Source: Exophiala sp. HKRS030
Lineage: Eukaryota; Ascomycota; Eurotiomycetes; Chaetothyriales; Herpotrichiellaceae
Assembly (NCBI GenBank): GCA_023897205.1
Contig: JAHWDD010000006.1
Coordinates: forward strand, 2,542,001 to 2,606,000
Reading direction: 5' to 3'
Length of the DNA: 64,000 nucleotides
Shown here: positions 55,214 to 64,000 of the stretch, piece by piece
How the letters are laid out: each line of letters starts with the position of its first letter
Position numbering within the stretch: the first letter of the stretch is position 1
Translations under genes and position numbers: made by a program
The notes under the pieces: model-generated
What the model was told of the DNA's origin: nothing
The model's input: only the letters and a program-made list of their open reading frames with translations
The model's database searches: none

Positions 55214-56711
55214 ATGCGTGTCTGGGTAAGGAAGGAGACCCAGCCTATATATGAACGGGCTCATTGGACTGGAGATCGAGAGTTGAGAAGGACTCGAGAG
55301 GCAAAATGGCGTAAGAAAAGTTGGTACGATGAGGATGCAAAAGACTTTGCTCTCTCCAAAGCCAGGTTTGAACCTGAGCACGAAGATCTCTGGGAGGTAA
55401 GTACGGGAACGTACGCTAGTGACCATCACATCACTAACTGAATAGTGTGGAGTGCTTCTTGGAAAAGGAGCCTTTGGTATGGTTGGGCTCTGGCACAAAT
55501 ATGGGAAACACGCTGAAGTCCTCGATGTAAGTCTGACAGATCATAACCAGCGGGTTACTGTTACTAAGAACTCATAGTCTGTCGCCATCAAACAAACAGA
55601 GGCTCCAATATGGGAAGTTGATCGTCACGGTCAAGCAACTGTGCCCTGGGAGGTCATTATCATGAATGGCTTAGAGGAGAGAGGTTGTCGAAATGTTACA
55701 GACCTCCGGAAAGTCACTTTCTTCAAAAACGAAAGGCCCCAATTGTGGAGACTGTATATGGAAGTCTGCAAAATAGGCACATTCTCTAGCTTGATCAAGT
55801 ATTACAAGCGGCATCATCCGTAAGTCTGTTTTCGCTTTGCCATTAGGCTACCACTAATATGATAAACAGGGGAAAGCGCATTCCTGAAGCATTTCTATGG
55901 CAACTTCTTCGAGACTTTGCCAAAACCGCTGAGCACATGAGCAAGGTCAGATTCCCCGAAGCTACAGGTGTTGGAAACCACCCCTATGTTCTGCATTTGG
56001 ATCTGAAGGATGAAAACGGTAAGAAGAGCTTTATTGAACATCAGCGGGTACCAACTAAAATTGCTCTTAGTCTTGTTGGCAAACCCTCCGGATGCTAGTA
56101 AAGGCATGAATTATCCGACTTTAAAGGTTGGTGACTGGGGAATGGCCGAGTACACCAGTATGTCCAGTAAGGATAACAGCGCGAGATGGATGGAACGTGG
56201 GACTTATCGTTGGATGCCCCTGTGAGTTGATGTGCTTAGCTAAATGCCAGGTCAGTTACTAATATATCCTCAACAGGAACAGAGAAAGACTGGCAAATAT
56301 GGCCGAAAATGGCGTAAAGACGTCTTTGGGCCAAGCAACTACCCGTTCACCATGGCACACGTCATCTGGCAGATGGGAGCATGTATCTATGGATTGATGA
56401 AACTGGATCTACACAACGAGAGCCTCGACAACATGGTGATCGACATGGAACATCAGGAGGCGAGGTTGAGGGACTGGGGTTATTCGCTTCTGGGCAGGAG
56501 GGGTACTTTCAGAAGTAGTGTTTACAGTAAGGAGCTTTGTACATTGGTGGAAGAGTGTTTGCTCGTGGATCCCAAGCTCAGACCTTCGATTTCATCTTTC
56601 CTCGAAAAGAGCGACAGGGGTTGGCGACCCCTCTACGACAGGTTTCTTCGAGCCGGCAACAAAAATCCAGAAAATCTCCATGCTCCGCGGGATGAAGACT
56701 TGGAGGGGTGA
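55214..56711 (+). CDS. Atypical fungal kinase-like protein, frame break at exon 5 end
   Basis: Six exons: 55214-55396, 55446-55526, 55578-55819, 55870-56018, 56071-56221 and 56277-56711. The first four junctions are in phase with GT-AG sites. Kinase landmarks: VLLGKGAFGMVGLW (P-loop), SVAIKQ (Lys), HLDLKDEN where kinases have HRDLKPEN, GDWGMAEY where they have DFG, and GTYRWMP in the activation segment. The changed HRD (His-Leu-Asp) and DWG suggest an unusual or weak kinase, but the Asp and Asn are retained. At the exon 5 donor the C4 run 56217-56220 leaves the frame one base short: with a fifth C, exon 5 would end in phase and exon 6 (QERKTGKYGRKWRKDVFG) would follow. As written the frame stops. 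The C-terminal lobe is otherwise intact to 56711. Confidence 0.75.
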
Positions 56712-57412
56712 CATATATGCGGAAAGCCAGTGATGAGGAAGTAAGTGCGAGGGAGAAGATGGGTAGTCGACTTGGATGAAATAGATTAATGCCCATCAAG
56801 ATATCCGTGAGACCATGTTCTCATTTTGAACTTTGGTGCACTCGTCATCGCCAGAAGCGAGAACAGAATGCACATAGCAGACTGATTTCGAAGCCACATC
56901 CAGAACTCTCTTGGGCCAGACGCATGTCGTGTCGTGCTTCTTGCACCAAGTGGCGGATCGATCATTGTCCGGAAACGGAGGACATGCTATGGGTGCTGCG
57001 TCAGGGGAAGGACCAAGTCAGACTCCCTCGACCAATGATATTGTCGTCGGTCATTGACTTCGAAGCTAGGCCACATACGGAAGAGGCGTAAACTTGTAAA
57101 AGTTGACATCCTCTGTTGGCTTCTCATCCTTGTCACAAGCACTCAAGAGTCGCTAGCAACATATACGTATGTAAGTTATCAAAGCTGAACCTTTGGATGA
57201 GCTATGATGTATGCTTGTACGATTACGCGTTGCATCAGGCAGCAGCAAAAGATGTACCTTCTTAAGCTGCCCGTGGTGGGATCACAAAGCGAAGGTAGGT
57301 CAGTTCATCCTATACGGATCGAGAAGTCTCATTTCCACTCGACGAGCTACTTCGAAAGTGTTCACCTGACTCCTATCCTTCTTACGCCACGTCGCGTATC
57401 AAGTCTATCCCA
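56712..57412. other. Intergenic, 700 bp
   Basis: 3' region of the kinase-like gene and promoter of the glycosyltransferase gene. A 100-codon frame at 56789-57091 has no recognisable motif. Confidence 0.5.
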
Positions 57413-60400
57413 ATGGCGGGACCATCAAACTTCAACCCCACAGACAAGGCTGATCTGTACTCGATGAAGCCTCCCAGCTACGATTCCTTCTGCAGTACTC
57501 AAGAGCGCACTGCAAGTTCTGACACAGATGAGGACTCTCAAGATGTCTCTGACCAAGTCTTGCCAACTGGGAAAGATGGTAGACTAATGTTAAAACTTGG
57601 TAAAAACGCGGCTCAGCTGTATCATCGCTTTCAGATCCCTGTTCCAGATAGCTCAGGAACATCATCTTCAACAGATACTCATTTAGATCTCCACGACAGC
57701 ACCATCGAGGCGGAGATCAATCTACCGCGGTTGAACATTGTCTTACAGGTCGTGGGATCTCGTGGAGACGTCCAACCGTTCCTGGCTCTGGCTAAGGGTC
57801 TGCAACAGTCCGGTCATCGAGTTCGACTAGCAACACATCCTACCTTTCGAGACCTGGTCACAGACTATGGAATCGAGTTCTTCAGCATTGGCGGTGATCC
57901 TGCCGAACTCATGGCTTACATGGTCCGGAACCCTGGACTAATGCCAAAATTCGAAACTGTGCGCCGCGGTGAGGTCTACAGGCGAAGGCGAGCTATGCGA
58001 GAGATCCTGCGTGGGTGTTGGAGGTCTTGTTATGAGCCGACTGTCGAAAGTGCTACGGACCGAGCCTACCAGCCCGGAACCAAAACGAAGTCGAGGCATG
58101 TTCATGCGCGTGTTCACGATCCCCAGCCTTTTGTTGCCGATGTCATCATTGCGAATCCGCCTTCATTTGCGCACATACATTGCGCTGAGAAACTGGGCAT
58201 ACCGCTGTATATGGTATTCACGTAAGTTCTATTTCTGACTTGCCTTGTCATTATGACTGATACGAGTACAACAGTATGCCATGGTCGCCAACACGAGAGT
58301 TTGCCCACCCCTTGGCAGATATTGATACGTCTGACGAGGACGTCACATTGGCACGATATCTATCCTATTTCCTTGTCGATGCCATAATATGGCAAGGCCT
58401 TGGCAGTACCGTCAATCGGTTCCGAAACAGGATACTTAACCTCGAACCCATCAATCCAACCTTGGCTCCAGGAATGTTGCACCGGCTTCGGATTCGGCAT
58501 TACTATTGCTGGTAAGTCGACCCCATTACCTTCCGTCTTCCAGTTTGTACCGGACAGCTGAGTCAGGGAAACAGGTCTCCAACATTGATTCCCAAACCCC
58601 ATGACTGGAATTCTAGCATCAGCGTTCCTGGATACTTTCCATTCACTCGACCGTCACAATACTCAGCACCCAAAGATCTGCAAGATTTCCTCAGTCGCGG
58701 CATTCGGCCGATATACATCGGCTTCGGCTCGATCGTGATCGACGATCCTGCAAGCCTGACCTCAGTGATTTGCAAAGCAATCGAACTCGCCGGTGTCCGT
58801 GCAGTCATCGCGAGTGGATGGGGCAGTCTCAATGTCAGCGAGAGACTTCCAGAATCACTCCGGGAGAACATTTTCGTCCTCAACGCCGATTGTCCGCATG
58901 ATTATCTATTCCAGCATGTATCGCTAGTCGTTCACCATGGCGGTGCCGGTACGACTGCTGCCTGTCTTTCTGCTGGGAGACCCTCCATTGTGGTCCCGTT
59001 CTTTGGCGATCAGTTCTTCTGGGGAAACATGGCGCACAAGGCTGGAATCGGCTCTGCTCCTCTCCCTTACCTCTCGTTGAATGCCTCAAAATTAGCTTCC
59101 GCAATTCACGCATCACTGCAAGCTCCAATGCAGGTTCGTGCGTTAGAACTCAGCGAAAAACTTCAGAAGGAGAATGGCGTTGATACTGCCATCCGATCTA
59201 TCCACGCCGACCTGCGCCGGCTTCACGTCTCACAGTGCTCATTATTCCCTGATCGTGTGGCTACATGGCAATACACTCTTGAAGGCAAAGCTGTCTTCAA
59301 AGGTAAATCCAAGACTGCAAGCAAAGTCAATCTCAGTCCACTGGCTGCCGCATTTCTTCGTAAATATGATCTCATTTTGAATCGTGAATTCGATGGACTC
59401 TCGATACTACGCTTCACAGAGCACAATGTCGCATCCGGCCCATTCGAACCCGTGTCCGGAGCTGCTTGGGCCATTCTCGACCTTCTGTACGACTCATTCA
59501 AGGGCATGGGTGAGATCCTGACCGAGGTCGGTCACATCCCATACCTCGGCGTTAAAGCTTTTGACAAGGGCAAAGCGGCTTACAGGACACCTTCGTCAAA
59601 TGGAACAACCAGGCTGAGTGATGACGCTAGCGAGCAAATCAGTCCCATTCAAACTTCTCCAGCTTCACCAACTGCTTCGCCTGCCGCTCTCGACAGCCAC
59701 CACGCCTTGCCCGGAGCATTCATGGTCAAAGGAACACTGCGTCTGGGTAAAGCCGCCGCCCGTGCTCCTGGGGCGTTCACATCTGCCATGGCGTCAGGCG
59801 CGCACAATTTCCCACTGCTCTACAATGACCCTACTGTGCGGCCTACACCGGTGGTCAGGGGCATTGGCTCGGGAGTCAAGGCGGGGGTTTCAGAGTTGGC
59901 GCTGGGAGTCTATGACGGTATCGCGGGCCTCTTCACACAGCCAATTATGGGCGCTATAAACCCATCTTCGAGTGGTATGAAGCGCCAGGACGACGCAGGG
60001 AACCTGTTGCAAGGGCTTGGGAATGACTTGAGCTGTAGTGGTGAACCAAAACTTGGAGACAGACATCAGTGGTCGGTAGGCGATCGAGCTATCGGTTTCG
60101 CGAAAGGACTAGGGCGAGGCGTGGTTGGGCTGCCTGTCAAGTGGTTCGCTGGTAAGTTCTGTTCCATCATGTGTTGTTCTCACTGTTCTGGTACGGTGAG
60201 ATAATGTACTAAAACATTCGATGTGCTACAGCGGCCAATGGAATCGTGGGATATCCGCTCAAAGGTGTTGACGCGGCCGTGAGTAATGCGTGGAGGAGAG
60301 GCGATATCGAGAAGGAGATTCGAGGACAGAGGGCTTTGCAGGGTGAAAGAGAATATTATGCGGAATGCTTCGACAGTGAATCAATTCGGGAGGTGGAAAA

Positions 60401-60449
60401 GCGATGGATAGCTCTAATTGAGCTCAAGCGTGGACAGGTTGCTGGCTGA
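57413..60449 (+). CDS. Sterol 3-beta-glucosyltransferase-like GT28 protein
   Basis: Four exons: 57413-58221, 58275-58511, 58575-60151 and 60232-60449; 946 aa, with all junctions in phase. The GT-B fold starts at about residue 105 with LNIVLQVVGSRGDVQPFLAL, the hallmark of UDP-glucose:sterol transferases (UGT80/Ugt51 type). FTMPWSPT is formed across the first splice. The C-terminal lobe has YIGFGSIVIDDP and the UDP-sugar signature VVHHGGAGTTAACLSAGRP, then VVPFFGDQFFWG. No PH or GRAM domain precedes it, unlike Atg26. After residue ~700 there is a long extension with Gly-rich amphipathic repeats (GVYDGIAGLFTQPIMGA, GLGRGVVGLPVKWFAG, GIVGYPLKGVDAAV) resembling Vps13/Atg2 C-terminal helices, so membrane or lipid contact is likely. 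Sterol as acceptor is inferred. Confidence 0.93.
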
Positions 60450-60520
60450 TTCGGAGTCTTGCTGGGGTGGAACGGTCCAACTTATTTTAACTAGCTACCC
60501 GCCTCTCCATATTGAACTTT

Positions 60521-62341
60521 TTACATCGAGAATGGATGACTTATCGCCACAGACTCAGCCCAAATATTCCAATGCTCAGGACTCTCGAAATTACGAGATT
60601 GAACCATTTGCTCAACGCCGTTGCACAAACTGAAATGAACCAGACTTGGCTTGTTGGCTTCGAAGTTGCCAGCTTCAGAACTCATGGAGCAGCCATGTAG
60701 ACGGTGATGTTCTGGAATCGTGATGTCAGAGTCTCGCCTGACCGATATCCAAGATTTGTCGTTCACAAGATCTTCAACATGCATGCTCAAAGAAGAGGAT
60801 GATCTCGATTCCTCGATCTCGACTGCCCTGCGAGCTACTCGGCAGAGAATGCTGGAGTTCCAGGGTCCTTCGACGCCAGTCATAGATAGCAAATCTATAG
60901 CGTTGCGACGCTCGATTGGATGTCGATGTTTTAGACTTGTCAAGAAGAGCGCCTGTGCAAGACCGGGCTGTAGACGAAATGGAACGTATGAGTTTGCTGG
61001 GGCAGATTGCAAATGATCGGAAAGAACTTCACCCGCTCCTTGGACGATCTGTCGGAAGTATATTGCATAGGTGTCGTAGGTGATCTCGTACGGGCTTAGA
61101 ATGGTTGAGAGGTATATCAATGTGCTCAAGCATTGAACTCGAAGTATAAGATACCAGTTGCGTGATTGTTTCAGCGCACCAGTCTCCGTCCAATTCTTGA
61201 TCTCGATGTCACACTTTGCCATCCATTGTGACAAATAGGCTATGCACTTACCTTGGTCGCAGACTAGACTATTGGGATGTTCCGAAGAGTGTCGGTATTT
61301 GAAGTTAGTTGCTTGGTTTGCAACGTGATAGCAGTGATGGAGGAGGGACTGAAGGACGATCGAAGCATCTTGAAGAGAGTCCATACATGAAGGCTCTCTC
61401 AACATGTTGGGTTCGAAGGAACCGGGAAGGTCTGGCGGCCTGTGCAGGACATACCAGGCTGTCTGAAGATCAATGGATTGGGCAAAGATATGCAATCTAT
61501 CCTCGGTCGTCTTCTCACAAGCGAGCTGGTTGGTGATTGACTTTGTACCAGAAGAGCCGGAATTGGCATCTGATGTAGTCGAACGACAATGATGCAGTAA
61601 AGTAAAGGCGCCTTGGAGGTGAGCTAGAGAGTCAGTATAATGTTGAAGAAGAACTTGAGCAGCGGCTAATATGACACTGGCAAAAAAAGCCGGAATCAAC
61701 CCCTGAGGCCTGGCCGTTATATCGCTATTCAGAGCAGAGAGGGCGTTGATGTACTGTGCAGACGCTCGCGATAGACCATGCTGCGATCTAAGAACAAACA
61801 CAGTATCGTAGATAGCGCCAAAAGCAGCTATTGCTTGTGAAACGGCACAGTTAACCACCCCAAACTGTGGAATTAGATCCAGGAAAACCGAATCTCCATT
61901 CAGAGCGAATGTGCCGTATATGTCTTGGAGAAGGACTGCATACCCAAGAGACAGAAACCTTGTTGTATGGAGATCTAATTCTGGTCTCAGAGACAGAGGA
62001 AAGGCGATCGCGGTCTTGAGATGAGTTGACGCTTTGATGCAGCCTGTTGCACGTGTCACACTCGAGTGCAAACTCCTAGGTTCAGAGCTGCCGCTTTTCG
62101 ATGACGGGTATCCATCACAAGACTTTCCAGATCGCTGACAACGCGTACAGAACGGCTTGTTTTCATCGCATTTGACTCGACGCGCTCTGTAAGGTTCTTA
62201 GTTCACAGGACAAATTGACCATCTCTGGACTCGTAATCAAGATTCGCACCTGCAGGTAAAACACCCTGTCCTGGATTGGCAGACATTGACCCTTGTCCGT
62301 CTGCGAAGTGGTAATGTTACATCGGTTGTGGACGAGAGCAT
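60521..62341 (-). CDS. Zn2Cys6 transcription factor
   Basis: Two exons: 62341-62250 and 62186-60521, with a 63-nt intron (GTGCGA...TTACAG); 585 aa. The binuclear cluster is Cys27, Cys30, Cys37, Cys44, Cys47 and Cys54 with spacing C-x2-C-x6-C-x6-C-x2-C-x6-C (CFTCRARRVKCDENKPFC). The intron falls inside the cluster at Arg31, so the DNA-binding domain exists only after splicing. The long second exon carries the helical fungal-specific regulatory domain (ILAAAQVLLQHYTDSLAHLQ, GAFTLLHHC), the Fungal_trans_2 type of arginine or secondary-metabolism regulators. Nuclear. Target genes are unknown. It is transcribed towards the glycosyltransferase gene, ending about 70 bp from that gene's end. Confidence 0.92.
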
Positions 62342-62715
62342 CGATGTTGTTTCATGAACAAATTCGTAGTCATTATTCCTGAACGATATTGAATTGTTGA
62401 TTTTCCGCTCGTTGGATATAGTCCGGAATGGCTGGTGCCTGGTTCTGAGGGAGGTATCGAAAACTCAATGACCGACGGCCCGTTGATTGGTCGACCAAGG
62501 GTTTAGCAGAACACGGTCAATACTTACACATGGAGCACTGATCGACCAAGAAGGACGTAGAGGTTCGTATTACGTGGACAGCTGGAAAAGCAGACAAGGG
62601 GCAGTTATACAATTTCTTGAACTGCAAGTCGCATCAGTGCAAGATTATGGTATAAAAAAGAGAGATCCCATCTCGCTGTTGTCCATGTCTGCATTCATTC
62701 TCTGACCAATTCACC
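62342..62715. promoter_or_regulatory. Divergent promoter region
   Basis: About 370 bp between the leftward Zn2Cys6 gene and the rightward secreted-protein gene. The TATA-like TATAAAA at about 62650-62656 is about 65 bp upstream of the secreted-protein ATG and is a plausible core promoter. Confidence 0.45.
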
Positions 62716-63499
62716 ATGTTCACAATGCAGGTGCTGATTGCCTTGAGCACATTCGGTTCTCTTAAAAGCGTCACAGGTGCTTTTTCGGAAACTGGACCTT
62801 TCTCTCCCTCATATGCAACGTTCTCTTCGGGTTTTGTGCAACCAGAGATTCCAGATGTCGTCACGGACTTCCAAGGACATTTCATCCAACACAAATGGTA
62901 AGACTTTCAGTGCAGTTAGTCGAATATACTTGGTGTTGATTATGCTTCTTCGCAGGGATAACAACGTATCACATATTACCTCAGGATATTGGTACAACTC
63001 GGCTGCACAGGGAAAAGTCCGAGTAGATGAGACTTTTGAAGGGTCCTTGGCTTCCTCACTTTTCGACTATACCAATATCACTGCCGAGGGTCGCATCTTG
63101 AACAAACTGTGGGAGATTCATCCCAGTGTTGGTAGCACTCCTACATGTTTCGTGGAGCATTTGCAAAACCCTGCCTTCCCACTTGTCACGGTCGATCTGC
63201 TGAAAGTTAACCAAGCAATCTTTGGGGGTGTTGTCAACGACCCATTGGTGGGTTACACGCAAAGCGTAAGTCATTTCAAGTGAAAGAAGGTTTGGTTTCA
63301 CGCAGCTGGCTGACAATCGTTGAAGTGGAATTTCATCTTCGGCGACAGTATACCAGTCATTGTTTATCTTGATGTCGACAATTTGCTTGTGGGATTCGAC
63401 TTCTGGGGAGCAGAGCGTAGGACAAAGGTCTTGACCCGCTTCTTCAATAATGCTGTTCGGAGCGTCGATGCAAAGGTGTTTGAGGATTTCCCTTGTTGA
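62716..63499 (+). CDS. Small secreted protein of unknown family
   Basis: Three exons: 62716-62897, 62956-63265 and 63326-63499; 221 aa. The introns are 58 and 60 nt with GTAAGA and GTAAGT donors, and phases agree. The first ~22 residues are hydrophobic (VLIALSTFGSLKSVTGA) and end in an Ala-type cleavage context, consistent with a signal peptide. The mature part has FVQPEIPDVVTDFQGHFIQHKW, split below as FVQPEIPDVV and FQGHFIQHKW, then GYWYNSAAQGKVRVDETFEG and LFDYTN. It ends with a Phe/Asn-rich segment and a terminal Cys. Three or fewer Cys, so it is not a classical Cys-rich effector. I do not recognise the family. The conserved aromatic pattern and clean splicing support a real gene. Confidence 0.7.
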
Positions 63500-64000
63500 A
63501 ACAGAGTGCAAGTACCATCATGTATGCTCAGTGAGAGAGACAGGACAGGATTACCTTGTAGCAGAAGCGAACCGTTTGGAGTGTTATGTGGAAGAAGGGG
63601 AGGGTGGCGTAACTGGCTTCTCTTTGTAGTCAGCTGGGGAAACTCGGGCCAGAGAACGTAGAAACAGTTGATCTGGATCTTGGTACTGTTGACATGCTGA
63701 TTTCCATACCAGCCAATGTAATCAAGCATGAAAAATGTCCCAGACAGAAGAGACATAGACCTGAGCTAGACCAGGAGTGATTACCATACTAAAGCTGATG
63801 GTAGCATTCTAGCAATCTCTTGAAAGAGACGCTCCACAAACCACACACCATAGAGTCACCTTGGACAGGGTATCTAATGCAATATGAATCCTCAATCTCC
63901 TGACAGCCTTCACATGAGTGATAGTATAGGCTTTCGGATTGACGGCGACGTTCAGCACTGTGTTGGTCGAAAGGTAGAGGTTGTGGAAGGGAAAAGAAGA
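63500..64000. other. Right edge, no gene recognised
   Basis: A leftward frame at 63756-63364 overlaps the last exon of the secreted-protein gene and has no family motif. The rest is presumably 3' flank. Confidence 0.5.

Noticed and set aside
1..64000. CRISPR arrays, operons, ribosome-binding sites, bacterial mobile elements
   Set aside because: Introns and gene families show a fungal nuclear genome; repeats are simple tandem arrays without spacer structure.

Overview
The window is nuclear DNA from a filamentous ascomycete (Pezizomycotina). The evidence is small GT-AG introns of about 49-290 nt with CTRAY-like branch sites, and family content typical of this group: a HET-domain protein, a LaeA-like methyltransferase, a fungal rhodopsin-domain membrane protein, a Zn2Cys6 regulator, ExgD-type glucanase and a Dbf4 orthologue. 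The class cannot be fixed from sequence alone. Eurotiomycetes is a reasonable guess but unproven. No CRISPR, operon, rRNA or intact transposon was seen. I could not screen reliably for tRNAs.

Layout. 1-24 kb is mostly housekeeping: a DHA2-type MFS transporter, mitochondrial Icp55, a PNPOx-like flavoprotein, an ExgD-type beta-1,3-glucanase, glutamate decarboxylase, an unknown acidic protein, Atg12 facing PanB, a Ubc8-type E2, an F-box protein with RPEL repeats and a small Myb-like basic protein. 24-35 kb is accessory: a HET protein, a LaeA-like methyltransferase, a damaged alpha/beta hydrolase, 2.6 kb of gene-poor DNA and a rhodopsin-domain membrane protein. 35-40 kb holds a SNF2 ATPase and a disordered protein. 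41.5-46.7 kb is a gene desert with tandem repeats and many copies of a short TACGGAGTA motif. 46.7-64 kb holds a YANK-type kinase, Dbf4, a DJ-1/PfpI protein, an atypical kinase-like protein, a sterol-glucosyltransferase-like GT28 protein, a Zn2Cys6 factor and a small secreted protein.

Most genes are independently transcribed, so neighbours need not cooperate. Plausible functional themes are autophagy and membrane lipids (Atg12, GT28), ubiquitin (Ubc8, F-box), and self/non-self or secondary-metabolism functions in the accessory block.

The most unusual property is a set of apparent frame breaks. Seven sites in six genes, plus one weaker site, break an otherwise continuous protein family match. 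Each could be explained by one missing nucleotide, often in or next to a homopolymer. This could be an assembly or base-calling bias, or real decay in a strain. It affects how the glucanase, HET, hydrolase, rhodopsin-like, DJ-1 and kinase-like genes should be read. The best biological novelty candidate is the F-box/RPEL protein, which suggests an actin-linked ubiquitin-ligase adaptor.
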